From: Hofstenia miamia
Taxonomy: Eukaryota > Xenacoelomorpha > Acoela
Assembly (NCBI GenBank): GCA_004352715.1
Contig: SCFE01000001.1
Location: 4,208,146 to 4,272,145, forward strand
Length of the DNA stretch: 64,000 bases
Direction of reading: 5' to 3'
The position numbers and the translations under genes are program-made. The notes under the pieces were generated by a model. That model saw only the letters and a program-made list of their open reading frames with translations. It did not search any database and was not told where the DNA came from. Position 1 is the stretch's first letter. The number at the start of each line of letters is the position of its first letter. Positions 1 through 12,179 of this stretch are shown here, piece by piece.

Positions 1-2
1 TT

Positions 3-422
3 CAATTAAGATGGGCATTAAATATCACAACGAAAAACTCATCGCAAACCAAACAGTACATTTCTAGGTCAATTCTTTTTCCAAAACAACTAGTTATGTT
101 AAATACCCTTCTGACATTCTTCAAACTAATCAGAAACCTACCACCTTATAATACGATTAAAATACCGGGATTTATTCATAAACAGAATTCAAGATCAAAG
201 CTTTTTACATACGTTAAGTATAAGAAGAATGTTTTAAAGAAATCCTTCATTAATGTCGCCATTCGAACCTGGAATTCGCTACCTAAAGAAATTAAAAATA
301 TTGAAAAATTGAAACCTTTTAAAAAGCATTTAAAAATCTTCCTTAAGCAAAAATATATTTCTGGAAAATCATGGCTAGGATACAAATTTTATAACAATGA
401 CTATACAATAACTCGTTATTAA
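3..422 (+). pseudogene. 3' end of non-LTR retrotransposon ORF2 (CR1/L2/Jockey-like), cut by window edge
   Basis: The frame is already open at the left edge and runs to a stop at 420-422, so the first Met at 96 is not a real start. The text matches the conserved tail after the reverse transcriptase in CR1/L2/Jockey-type ORF2: an early LRW block, then a basic stretch ending in 'RTWNSLPKEIKNIEKLKPFK' followed by KKHLKIFL. In this family that WNSLP...FKK block is the C-terminal signature. Catalytic RT motifs would lie upstream, outside the window. The frame is uninterrupted here, so this may be a fairly young copy. Exact clade cannot be fixed from the tail alone. Confidence 0.8.
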
Positions 423-554
423 AATAGTACTATAGTAATTTATCCATAGCCTGGAAGATTTCTCTTGTAATTTATGTGAATTGTATATATGTGTTTTTGT
501 GAATTTAATGACGCTATTCAAATGAATTATCAGTTATTTAATTGTTAACATTTA

Positions 555-592
555 TTTGAATAAAGATTCTCTTATCTTATCTTATCTTATAA
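555..592 (+). repeat. Poly(A) signal and (CTTAT)4 tail of the non-LTR element
   Basis: AATAAA lies at 559-564, followed by four CTTAT units at 571-590. A short tandem-repeat tail instead of poly(A) is typical of CR1/L2-type 3' ends and marks the likely end of the element whose ORF2 tail lies at 3-422. Confidence 0.65.
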
Positions 593-3049
593 TTTTATGA
601 ATATTTCCAATTTTATTATATATTTCGTACAATTGTTAACTTTCTTCATCAATATAGTTGTCCATAAAACATATATTGTTTTGATGCCATAATTTTTTTG
701 GCTTATCATTATAAAAGATGTTGAATCATCAATTATTCTATCTATAGAGTCGTCTAAGAGTAGGATTAAATGCCTAAGTAAGCAAATTTTACTACTTTTC
801 AAAAAATATTGAATATCATATTTCAAGAATTACCTGGGGACAATTAATACTGTCTGCTTTACACTGTTTTTCATGTTAATCTTTGCATAGAGGAAATGTA
901 TGTTGCAAAAACTGAAAGGAATAGAAAGTCTAAATATAAATTTCACACTGTTGATCAGGCTATTTCAGATAATCCGTAGTGTGCTAGACTAATCTTTTTG
1001 AGAGTAAACACTAGTTTAACACCTGTAGACTTACTCATGGAACACCTTGAATTTGAGTGGATAAAAATAATACGGTAGGTGTGGATCTTAGCATTTGAAA
1101 CAACAAAATGGTACCCTTTGCCATAGTGCACTAAACGTAATTACACAGAAATTTATAATGGTTAACAATTTTTCTGCCTTTTAGGCTTCAACAAATTAAA
1201 ATGCTACCTACATTTTCATAGTGTTGAAAACTACATCAATTGATAGATGTTATTGCTTGATTCACTTAAAGTAAGTAAGATAAGTTCTATTGAGAGTTGA
1301 ATTAATGACCTTAAAAGTTTTTCCACTAGTGATTTTTATATAATAAGAGAGTCTTTGATTCTTCTTAATCTAAAAAATACATTTCTGTTTTTTGTCTTCA
1401 ATTGTCTAGATGGAAAGTAGATGATATTCATTAAAAACATTTTATCCAAGCTTTTAATGTATGATACCATATACTTGCTACCATCTTCTCTGAATATATC
1501 ATAAAGGATTTAAAACGTTCACAATTCTAATAACATGTTCATTGAATAAATTGAACAAAGATATTACATTAACTTGAAATTGGTCTAATTTATCAATTTT
1601 TTCCAATTTTCTATCACAATCAGCTGTTGATTTTAAACTTAACGCTAAATGGTACAGAATATCTTTCAAGATACAAACCATTTTGTCCACATTTTTAAGA
1701 AGCCCATTGGGGTAAATGTGTTCCCTAGATGTGGGAAACACTTATGATGAAAATTTTTCATGAGTTTGAAATACAGGAAAACACTAATTGTAATTAACCT
1801 ACCTAAGTTTCGTTCAGGTACTCAGTGCACGCAAAGTCACTTCTGTGATATCACTAACATAGGCATAGAATTTTCTTTAATTATTTTAAATTTTGGCTTT
1901 TAAATTTAGTTAGTCGTGGCTAATTGCCAAGGTATATTTTGCTATCGTTGTTTATTAATTTAATAATGCATGCCTAAGCGCCATACAAGCTATCAGGAGA
2001 TGGCACCGCTTGACCTGAATTGATGTGTCAAGTCCCTCAAATGAGTTAGGTATACGGCTCGGTGGGTTGTAATTAAATGAGTGGCAACGTAAACTCTTTA
2101 CATGTACAAGGAACTAGCATAAATATTTTGGTTTCATTAAAAAATTCTACAAAATGGTATTTTAAGCATTGCAGAAAGGGATAAATATTAAAATTCTTGA
2201 CGCATAAGCGAATGATGCTTACAAAATTAATTAAGACATACCTTGGAAATTATTTGAATTAGTTGTCACAGATACTCGTTTACGTTTAAAGGCTGGCTAC
2301 AGCCAAACGCTTCCGGCGAACTACTGGCTATGGCAATATAAAATAATTTGACCAATAACATAAATCCCCTTATCTGGAGATTCGTCAGCCAAACATTAAG
2401 TCATTTTGAATTTAACTCACACTTTATATAATCAAGACGAATATTTCTAATTTTATAATCTTCTAAGAGTGATCCTTGTATGGGCTCCTTCCTAAACGTT
2501 CACACCTCAATAAGTTTAGTTTTAAGCCTTGAATAAATGTGAAATTCAGATGAAGCAAAATATATGTTCCTTCATTTGTTGTGCACACGAATGGCAAAAA
2601 AAATTTTTGATTATCTATTCAGCGCTAATTCTGTTTTATTAGTACTCACCTTATATATTTCAGCTGAATATTTTTACTAATTTTCTAAGGCTTTTTCAGG
2701 GTAAAAATACTGGATTAAATAAGCTTCTCCAAATATATATGTCTCTTATACACATCTTTTTATTATAAATTAAAATAAAAATTACAAACCAATTGATGTC
2801 AACAGAATTTAAGAAGAAACCAATATAATATTGAGAATACACTCTTATTCTTACCTATGGACAGTGCCACCCATTTGTATTCTTTAAATATAGGAGTTTG
2901 TGAAATCTAACCTTAGACTAAGATGATATATTTCAAATATTATGTTGAAAAATGGAAAAAGTATTCAAAGGGATTTTTTAAAGTCATATGAAAAACCATT
3001 ATGAATATATAAGCAGAATTTTCTCCGGGTGTTCTGTTAGAATGCTTTT
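593..3049. other. AT-rich intergenic DNA, no recognised gene
   Basis: Mostly low-complexity AT-rich sequence with no convincing domain. A less AT-rich patch near 1,975-2,095 and another near 2,284-2,335 gave no tRNA or known RNA fold by eye. The only protein-like item is the broken minus-strand frame at 1,336-1,741, listed separately. Confidence 0.5.
1336..1741 (-). pseudogene. Unrecognised frameshifted reading frame
   Basis: On the minus strand an 80-codon frame (1741 down to 1499) ends in TGA. A neighbouring frame then stays open for more than 50 codons to a stop at about 1336 (reads ...YDIFREDGSKYMVSY... ending ...RRIKDSLII). Two adjacent long frames offset by one shift, in DNA where stops are very frequent, suggest a decayed coding sequence. 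The product is not recognised; the first part is amphipathic and leucine/isoleucine-rich. It could be part of an old transposon or a dead host gene. Confidence 0.3.
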
Positions 3050-3435
3050 CGGATCACCTGAAGATATGCCCCCCAACTTCCAGATTTAGCCTCACTTGAA
3101 GATACTCCCCCCACCCCCGACTTTTTCCACCTGAAGATATTCACCCCCAAGATTTTCCACCTGAAGATATGCCCCCCAAATTTTTCCGGCTGAAGATAAC
3201 CTAACCCTAACCCTAACCCAAACCCTAACCCTAACCCTAACCTAATTTATTTGCTTTAACAGTAAAAGGGTTAAGGTTACGATTAGGGTAAAGTAAAAGA
3301 CATATTTAGTTTTTCCTACAATTTTCCAACTGAAGATGTCCCCCCAAGATTTTCCACCTGAAGATATTCCCCCAAGATTTTCCACCTGAAGATATGCCCC
3401 CTCAAAGCTTTGGGGGCACATTTTCAGGTGATCCG
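3050..3435. mobile_element. Foldback/MITE-like element with C-rich minisatellite and telomeric core
   Basis: The ends are inverted repeats: CGGATCACCTGAAGATATG at 3050 and the reverse complement of 3411-3435, agreeing at about 22 of 25 positions. Inside are about eight diverged units of roughly 29-30 bp built on 'CCACCTGAAGATATGCCCCC' plus AAGATTTT (near 3050, 3093, 3126, 3156, 3186, 3325, 3354, 3382). They surround a run of CCCTAA telomeric repeats and a short reverse-oriented GGGTTAAGG/TTAGGG patch near 3267-3290. There is no coding capacity and no clear target-site duplication. It could be a non-autonomous transposon or a locally expanded satellite. Confidence 0.55.
3198..3245. repeat. Interstitial telomeric repeat, (CCCTAA)n
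   Basis: About seven and a half CCCTAA units, one altered to CCCAAA. CCCTAA/TTAGGG is the ancestral metazoan telomere unit. Here it sits inside the 3050-3435 repeat element, not at a chromosome end, since unrelated sequence continues on both sides. Confidence 0.85.
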
Positions 3436-3960
3436 GAATATCGTTAAATTAATGTTCATATTCAAAGTATTTTCGTAAGTGGTTTAATTAAATATTTTTC
3501 AAAGTGATATTTAATCAAGACTTGAAATTGTAAATTTGAACAACAGTAATTAATGATTTAGTAGAATATTTATCAAACTGTTGAGATTATAAACATTTTA
3601 CAAATGGTTAAAAACACATTACCAAGAAATATTTTTCTGCTCAAAATATTTCTGTCACTCGGTGGCGTGTAGAAATTCATTCTGCGTACTATCTTAATTG
3701 GTTGTTTTTAGGAATTTAATTAATCATAATAAAAACATGCAAATACATATATTTCAGCTTATGAATACATCGTAAACATTTTCCCTCAAAAAAAAGTATT
3801 AGATTTTCTAATAATAGTCAATTTTTAAAATTTTAAATAGTGGTAAATTTGGCGCTTACAATTGGCTGCAAGCTAAGCTGAGAACTCTAACGGCTCAACT
3901 TAAGTTTAAAGCTGTTTTGTACACGCACAGTAAAATATCTTTTTTTGAGTAAATTAACTG
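3436..3960. other. AT-rich spacer
   Basis: Nothing recognisable in this half kilobase; probably the eroded 5' part of the non-LTR element that follows. Confidence 0.4.
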
Positions 3961-6235
3961 ATGTGTATATATACACTTGAATCATATCAAGCTTTTGAAG
4001 AACTTATTATTGCTAATGTGTATAAACCAACAGCAAAAATGAAAAATTTCATACTTATTGTCGCAGGTGATTTCAATATGTGTGCAATAAACAACTTAAT
4101 ATCGCAATTTGATTCAAAAAACATTGTTAATTTTCTAACTAGACATAAGAGCTATCTTGACAAGATCATTGTAACATCACCAAATATTTATAAAGAAGCA
4201 ACTAAACTTCCAAATCTTGGAATATCTTATCATTGTGCTATTCTAGTTAAACCATCAGGAAAAAAGAAGAAAATAATCGAACATTATGTTACTTTTTTTG
4301 ATAAACGGAAATGTCATCATAAAAAAGTCGAAACGTTTTTACTAAATTATAATTGGTGTAAACTTGCATTAATTGAAAATGTTGATATACAAACAGAGTC
4401 AATATACAATGTCATAAATCAAGCATTTTTGGTATATCCAAAAAAAGAAAATTATCATTACCAACAAGCACTCATTGTGGATGACACCATATATAAAGTG
4501 GTTAGGAAATCAAAAACACACTGCTAATCGTCATGGTAATAAAATTAGAGTTAAAGAAATTCATAATCGCATTGAATCTACAATAATTTAATCAAAAATC
4601 AAACAGATAGCAAATATGGACATGTCTACATGGTGGAGTGAAGCAAAGAACAAAAACAGCTAATGAAATCTGAAAAATCAATGAAAGATTTTCTGTCAAA
4701 TTTTAGTGACAAACACGTGCTTAAGCAAATACTTGAGATTTATGTACATCTTCAAAGAATAATTCTGATGAAAGACATATTGAAAGAAATTATAACACAT
4801 TATGAGTTTTTGGTTATCTAAAATCCATTAAATTATCAAAAACTGGGGAATATTTACTTCTTGGTTTTGGCGACGTCAAGCTCTTGCATCAGCATTTTTG
4901 CCCACTACCTAAAGTGGATGTTGTTAAATTTTGTAAGGATTTGCGGCCTATTGTTATCACAGAAGCTCTTGTAAAGTATTTGAACAATTTCTTGATAGCC
5001 GTTATGGTTCTGTTATTCGAACAGCTTTTGGCAATGACCAATTTGCTTACACACCAGGAAAATCATCTGATCAAGCATTGACAGCATTGCTCTCTTTATT
5101 GAGAAAATTCATCGATGTAAAACCTTCAGTATTTAGCATTATTATGTTTGACTATCAGAAGGCAGTTAACATTGTGGATATAGATATTAATTTAGAAAGA
5201 CTTAAGAACATTGGTGATATAGATTCATTAAAACGGTTTGAGAGCTTTTTAACAAAACGACAAGCTTAAAAAAATTAGGTGATGTAAGTTCACTTGGGCT
5301 TCCAGAAAGTACAGTTGCAGGACCAAAGTTATTTCCTCTAATGTTGAATGACTTACAACCAATATTTTCAGCTAATCAATTTGTTAAGTTTGAAGATGAT
5401 CTTACTGGAACTTTCTTTTGCAATGCACAATTGAAAGCTGAAAAGTGCTTCAATATGCAAATGAAAATGAACTAGAATTAAACTTAGACAAAACATCTGA
5501 AATGATCAATAATACAACTGTCTCGGATCCTGATCCTCACAGACTTATGATAGACAATAAGGAAATATTGAGAGTGAAAGAAGCCACATTACTAGGTGCA
5601 GTAATAGATTCAACATTAAGTATGTTTTTGAGACACCTAAAATATTGCCTACCACAGTTACATTTAATTCAAACTTATCTATGCACCATTAGCAATGGCT
5701 GGATCATCTATTGAGCAATTAGACATTATTCTCATATTCATAATACTTTCTTAATAGCCCGTTCTAATTGACACACATCTATTATACAAATATGTTGCTG
5801 ATTTATCATTTTCAGTTTCAAAAAGAAAAAATTACATAGGACTTCCTTCTATACCAACCAATCATGGAAAGAGAACATTTGCTTAGGAATAATCTATGTA
5901 AAATTGCAAGACTGAATTTTTCGTGTTTAAAAATTTGTAATAATTGTTTACTACATATTTACATTTATGTGCTTTCCAAAAGACTTTTTGTGCAACTAAT
6001 TAAAAGACCTTACCTTAATAATATTTAATAAAACCAAAATTATGTGCAGATTGTTTTCATATATATATATATATATACAAACATTATATATATATATATG
6101 TATACAAACATTTGTTAAATTTCGTTGTAATGGTTTCAATTCATGGAATTGTGAACAATTGGACAACATGGCTTTTCCAAAGTGCAGAGAAAGCCCTGCA
6201 CTCCTACTATCACACTAAACTAAGGAAATGATTTT
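3961..6235 (+). pseudogene. Degenerate non-LTR retrotransposon ORF2 (endonuclease + reverse transcriptase)
   Basis: Pieces in several frames follow the order of a CR1/Jockey-like ORF2. At 3961-4527 is an APE-type endonuclease remnant: AGDFNM, LDKIIVTS, and SYH where SDH is expected, so a catalytic Asp is lost. RT blocks follow: DLRPIVIT near 4,940, 'AYTPGKSSDQALTALLSL' near 5,048, FDYQKAVN (normally FDxxKAFD) near 5,150, GPKLFPLMLNDL near 5,315, and FEDDLT (normally YADDT) near 5,391. LELNLDKTSEM follows near 5,470, then LGAVIDSTLSM near 5,595. A C-terminal-like piece reading RCNGFNSWN lies near 6,120, after a (TA)n insertion. Many stops, shifts and substitutions show it is dead. Confidence 0.75.
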
Positions 6236-6585
6236 GGGCTGTGTTCATATTTAATAGATATTTTGAAAATCATTATTTTCTAAGTACTAAGTCTGTTATA
6301 TATGTTTAAGAGGCATTTGTAATCCAATACGCGTGAAAATATATTTATCCTAGTTTCTTACCATTCACTTTTTAGCCATATTTATTGGACTCCATTAAGT
6401 CCTGCAAGTACATATATGTATCATCCTAGGTTGCTTCTTACAATTTGCTTAATGCAAATCATACGTGTTTACTGCTAAAGCAGCTTCAGTTTCCTCTGAG
6501 CCTCAAAAGGTTAACCCAAATTTTATCTAGAGGCGTCTGTGTATCTTGAATTATTTTTACATTTTTCCAATTAGTTTTGAGCAAG

Positions 6586-6589
<4 letters not shown>

Positions 6590-6624
<35 letters not shown>

Positions 6625-6773
6625 ACAACNNNNNNNNNNNNNNNNNNNNNNNNNNNNNNNNNNNNNNNNNNNNNNNNNNNNNNNNNNNNNNNNNNNNNNN
6701 NNNNNNNNNNNNNNNNNNNNNNNNNNNNNNNNNNNNNNNNNNNNNNNNNNNNNNNNNNNNNNNNNNNNNNNNN

Positions 6774-6861
<88 letters not shown>
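6590..6861. repeat. (TA)n microsatellite containing a 144-base assembly gap
   Basis: TA runs flank unknown bases at 6630-6773. The 9-mer TCTCACAAC occurs just before the gap and again right after the second TA run (about 6871), so the two sides may be overlapping copies of one locus. Reading frames through this stretch are Ile-Tyr repeats with no meaning. A smaller (TA)n pair lies at about 6,059-6,105. Confidence 0.85.
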
Positions 6862-6864
<3 letters not shown>

Positions 6865-8989
6865 TATGTATCTCACAACCATTATATTCTTGATAATTGT
6901 ATATTAAATATTTTGCGAAATTTGCACTCAAGTAAGTGCCTAAATTTCATTTTGATATTTGTTTCTATTATGGTGTCGTAGCAATAATGCGCAATTAGAA
7001 TGTGTCTATCATTGCGCAATTGAAAATAATCAGTTAGAAAGGAGAGAATTTGTATTATAACATTGCATTATATTAACTTCTAATTTAAGTTTATTATTTT
7101 CTTAATGATTATAATTTCACTTTAACTTAATAAACGCATTCCAAATGCATTAAAATATTTCAATATTTGTGCGTTTAAAAAGCTTTCAGAGTAGTGCATA
7201 TGATGTAACACACTGAGTATTAGATAACACTGCAAAGAACTGATTCCTGAAGCAAAGGAGACTAGGTGCCTTTGTATGTGCATTTATGTAATATTTCAAT
7301 GATTAATGAATAGAAATATTGCTGTTATTCTTCTCTCAAAACATTAAATAAAATTTATTTCAGAATATATCTATAATCATTTGGTAGGTATTTCATTTAA
7401 TAATAAGTAGGGCCAACAAAAATCAAAAACGTCAAAATTGAAATAAAGGTAAATTTTGTTTAAGTAATTTGAAATTGAACTGTTTTAATGCTGCTCTCAA
7501 TGGGGCAATAATGCAAAAGTTAGTGCAAGTCACAAATTATGAATTGAATTGAACTTGTAAAATGCTTTGAGCCTAAATCAATCTGAATTTTGGATGCTTT
7601 GCTGAAATTTGAAAACTATAGATTACATGATTTAATGAATAATCAGTTCATTAAATCTTACAGAATATGGACTGTTGAAAATAGCAAGTGTTCTTCTGCT
7701 TTCAAGAAAAGGTTCTTCTTAATGTTAAAAAGCATGTTTAATACAATAAAATAATGGGCAGTTGGTGCTTCTTACTAGATAGTTGATTATATTTAGTATG
7801 GAATACACAAATTTTAAAAAAGCTTAAAAATCTTTAGGTCAATTTTTAGGTAAAAAAAATTTTGGGTCAAAATTTTAAATTTTTTTGATAAAAAAAATCG
7901 CCCTAATAATAAGTGTCAATTATCGTGATTTTTGCAATGAGTTAGATAACTACAGCAAGTGGTTTTGTTTACTCCAGCCTTAACACAATTGCAAGTTCAA
8001 CTTGTAAAGCAGTTGAAAAGATGTCATATTAAGGGAAAATAATTTAGATGACACAATACAAATAAAACATAAAATAGTTGTATGAAAAAGCCACAAAATA
8101 TTTATATCAAAATAGCAGTGCTCATGAGTAAAGCAGTGAAATTTGTGAGTACAATGAAATTTCCATATCAACACCTTCTGCAACTGAGTGTACTTTTTGG
8201 TCATCTGATATAAAATGAGATAAGAAAATATTCATATATTTGATATTTTTGATCATATTTGATTGAATAGGAATAAGTACATGGCACAATTGCACTTTTC
8301 TAATAATGATAAGATTAGATTTAATAATTGATTTTAATAATATTTCGAATTTCATTAGTGTCAAACAAAGTTAATGATTTCATAGACAATTTTTGTGGGA
8401 ATAATGTGAACTGTATGGATAAAGGTAATTCATTATAAATGCAAAAAACAAAAGATACAATTAATGATTTGAAAACACTAAGTAACGATGATCAATTATT
8501 TGGTTTTAATAATTCTGATAATGATTATGAAATACTTAATTAAAAATATCAAAATCCATGGTTATTTTAAGATGAGTTATAAATGAATTCATTCTTTTAA
8601 AGATGAAAATTTAAGGTTAATGCTAAATGTCAGAATATTTTAGAGGGAACAACTGGAAAAAGAAAATTTAGTGACTATCAATTATACATTGAGAAATTGA
8701 AAGATGCAAGCACAAAATTTTATTAACAAAAAATAAACGTCATTATCACCATGTGATAATAAGCAGTATTACTTAAGTAATTTAGATTTTTTTAAACAGT
8801 AATTACTTGTGCTTTAAACTGGCTGCAATGCTTTCTAAAATTTCCTTTAATTTGCTATATTTCTAAAAAATGGAAATAATCATTTATATGTGATGAAAAT
8901 TGAGAGATAAATGGGACATTTGGGATGTATTGTTATATAGAGCCACTATAATTTAACTCTATATATTGACAAGCGCTATTTAGAGTTAT
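6862..8989. other. AT-rich intergenic DNA
   Basis: No recognisable domain on either strand. Overlapping minus-strand frames at 7,980-8,364 are low complexity with no motif. Short plus-strand open patches near 8,440-8,540 (reading ...DTINDLKTLSNDDQLFG...) might be a decayed gene but cannot be assigned. Confidence 0.4.
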
Positions 8990-9109
8990 AAAAGATTCAA
9001 AGCAATTTATTGCTACAAGAAGAAGGTACAACAACTATAAACTACAAAACTACAAAAAGCTATTTACAAATATAATAAATATATATAATATAAAATGTGT
9101 GTGTGCATT

Positions 9110-12100
9110 CTATGCAAAATTTTCAAATGAATGTAGTGTATTATTGTCGCTAAGTAGGCATTGTCTATTAAAGAGGAATGTTCGCAATTTCTTTCTGAAT
9201 TTCTTGTAATTTTTTTCAAAGTTAATTTCTCTAATTAAGTTATTCCATAATTTAGTTGCTGTGTGGTGAAAACTATTAAAATATTTATCCAAGCATGAAA
9301 ATGTTTGAGACCGTTCATTTAATAATTTAATACACTGTTTTAAAAACGAAATTGCGGCTTGAACAAATTTGAATTAAAATAATATTGATAACATATGCAT
9401 TTGAATTTGATAATAAAGAGATAGTATTTTGTATTTAAATTGGTAATCTGATGCATTGTCATGTTTTTGTGCAAAATTGAGTATTTTAAGGGACAAATTA
9501 AAAGTTTTAGACAGGAGGATGCGATGTTTTGAATTAATATTTGTAAAGAGGAATGAGCAATATTGAAAGTGGAGAGGCAGAGTGCATTTATTAATTGTTT
9601 GTGGTACGTATTTGAACTATTTCTGAGATGATAAAGATACCTAACTCCAGAAGCCATTTTTTAATTTTAGCCATGAAGAATTGTTCGAAATTTAAATCAT
9701 TGTCAATTTCAACACCTAAATAGTTAATAGATTCGCTTTGCTTTATTAGTACACTATTTAATTTATGTTCTATATTTTTTGTGAGATTTCTGTTTGTTTT
9801 AGGGGAGAATATTATAAATTGTGTTTTTTCAATAGTCACTTTCAATTGATTATTTGAGAAATATTTTGTTAAATTTTTAATGTAATATTGGAGTACTTAT
9901 AAGACAGGTATCATCTGCATATTGATAAATTTTACTGTTTTTTAGCTGTTGAGTTATGTCATTAACATAGATTGCAAATAGAATAGGTCCGAGAACTGTG
10001 CCCTGTGGAACCCCACGTTCCGTTATAATATATTTTGATTTTTTACTCTTTGCTGTCGATTTTTAAGGAAAGTCATTATTAAGTTAACAGATTTGTTATC
10101 AAAGTTATAATATATTAATTTGTCCCTTAATATGTCAAAATTCATTGAGTTAAATGCTTTGCTCAAATCAAAGAGGGCAACACAACTACATTTGCATAGG
10201 GTTAAATTAGATTTTATTTGTTCTGATACTGATAAACTTGCATTTTGAGTGCTATAACCATTACGAAAACCAAATTGTTTTTTTGAAAGAATATTTTCAG
10301 ATATAAAATATGCATTTATTTGATTATTTAATAATTTTTCAAATAGTTTACTAAAGGGGTGGCCAATGCAAATTGGCCTATTATTTTCTGCATTTAGAGG
10401 GTCGCCTTAATTATATATAGGGCTTATGTCAGATTTCTTAAATATATCCGGGAATTCATTATCAATAATTCATTAGTTAAATGCGAATAGTAGATGTTCA
10501 CTAAAGGTATGAAAATGACGTTTAATAATAAAGATTGGAAGATTATAGGATGCCGTTGATTTATTTGTGTCTAAAGTTTTTATTATGGTTTCTAGTTCAT
10601 TTGCATTTATGAGTCTAAAAGAAAAGTATGTTTTTCCTGGGAATTTATTAATATTTTTCTTTCTCTTATATTGGGGAAAATTGAAATTGCTAAGTTCCTT
10701 AAATGTTGTATTTAGGTGATCTATTATTCTTATTTTTTCTGTTGTAATTTGGTTATCAATACTTAATTCCTTAATATCAGTTGAAATTCCTTCACTTTTC
10801 CCAAAAATTTATGAATATATCGCCATTTTTCGTTTGTATTACTTAGTTTATTGAAGAACCTTTTTTGTTTTAAGTCAGATTTTTTATTTCTTAATTGTTT
10901 AATAATCCTTTTTGATTTTTCGTAATTAGTCCAATTAGTTGTTGTCTGTTCTGTTTGAGCGAGATCAAACAATTTTCTTTTAATACTTACTAGTTCATGT
11001 ATGTCACTATCGTCGGCATTTGATAAATCAAACTTGCGCTATTTTAATTTTACTTAGCGGTACTTAATTGGTGCCGCTTTATTAACTGCTTTGCAAATTT
11101 CTTTTGAAATATAATTAATTATGCAAGATCCAGATTTTAAAGTGTATATATAGTTGAACGATATGTTTTTCAAAAGTGTTTCCATTTTTCGTCTGAATAA
11201 TTTAGAAAATCTCGTTCATAAATTATTTTTAATTTATTGGTTTGGTAGTTATATTACTTATATATGTACAAAGAGCATGGTCACTGAATGATTCAAACAT
11301 GAAGCATTTAAAAACTAAGTCAAAATTTGTTAGGAAGTAATCAATTAAATTGTCATGTAGGACAGTCAGTATTTACACAATGAAAATCGCATGTTGCACA
11401 AAATTCTTTTAACGATTTTTTTCAAGATTATTAAAATACTTTATATTAAAGTCACCGAATATATTTATAGAATAGTAGAGATCACTTATTTCGGACATTT
11501 CATTTGCCTTAAATTTTAAATAGTCAATATAATAATTCTTATTGGGATTGTATGTGATATTAAGCAGTTCTTTATGGCATTTATTTCCAAATGATATAAT
11601 GTCTATTCAGAGTGATTCAAATATATCGTGTTTTAATTCATATTCTAATTTACGTACAGGTTTTAAATATTTGGGAGCTAAAATCATGAGCCCGCCACCT
11701 TTACCTAATCGGTTTTTATGAAAATGTCATAATAATGTCGGTCAGGATTAAACAAATTAGGATCATTGTTATGCTGTAACCAAGTTTCCGTATTTAAGAA
11801 TATTGCGTTTTGTCCTATCTTATTTATTAGAAAATCATTTCTGTTTGAATTGAGGCTTCTAGCATTGAGATAAACAAGTTCATGGTTATTGCAGTAGTTT
11901 TTTTAGTGTATTTTCTATTTGCGATTCTTCTAGAACTCCTGGGTTGAGTTTAATATCTCCTGAAAGAAGTAATCTTATGGAATAAAAATAGTTATTGAGG
12001 TGATTAAGAAGAAGGGTACTGAATTTAACTGTATATGCATAATATGTTAAATGGGAATGTTTTGAAGTATGTGGATGTCGATTTATATAATATAGAGGTA

Positions 12101-12170
12101 CATTTTGTAACATTACATAAATAACTAAATAATATATAATAAAATGTACCTTTTTTCTGTACATTTTCAT
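9110..12170 (-). pseudogene. Non-LTR ORF2: endonuclease and reverse transcriptase, frameshifted
   Basis: Read from 12170 downward. The N-terminal segment contains the 2A-like peptide, then endonuclease text with FGDFNI near 11,450. RT blocks in successive frames are: 'PICIGHPFSKLFEKLLNNQI' near 10,350; 'QFGFRNGYSTQNASLSVSEQ' near 10,250; ALFDLSKAF near 10,160; GVPQGTVLGPILFAIYVND near 9,990 (inferred from plus-strand 9,958-10,014); and an intact YADD box at 9910-9921. The tail at 9292-9110 reads TATKLWNNLIREINFEKNYK, the C-terminal WNxL signature. The catalytic aspartates are preserved, but the frame is broken many times. Confidence 0.75.
11934..11972 (-). other. 2A-like ribosome-skipping peptide remnant in the retrotransposon
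   Basis: The minus-strand frame starting at 12170 reads LLLSGDIKLNPGV at residues 67-79. The 2A consensus is D(V/I)ExNPG|P, and LLxSGDIELNPGP-like versions are known at the start of some animal non-LTR ORF2 proteins just before the endonuclease. Here the consensus Glu is Lys and the final Pro is Val, so this copy should not skip efficiently. Position and context fit the family; activity is unlikely. Confidence 0.65.
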
Positions 12171-12179
12171 AATAATTTA

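Noticed and set aside
6546-6981. Frames with long Ile-Tyr runs
   Set aside because: These are translations of (TA)n and of the N gap.
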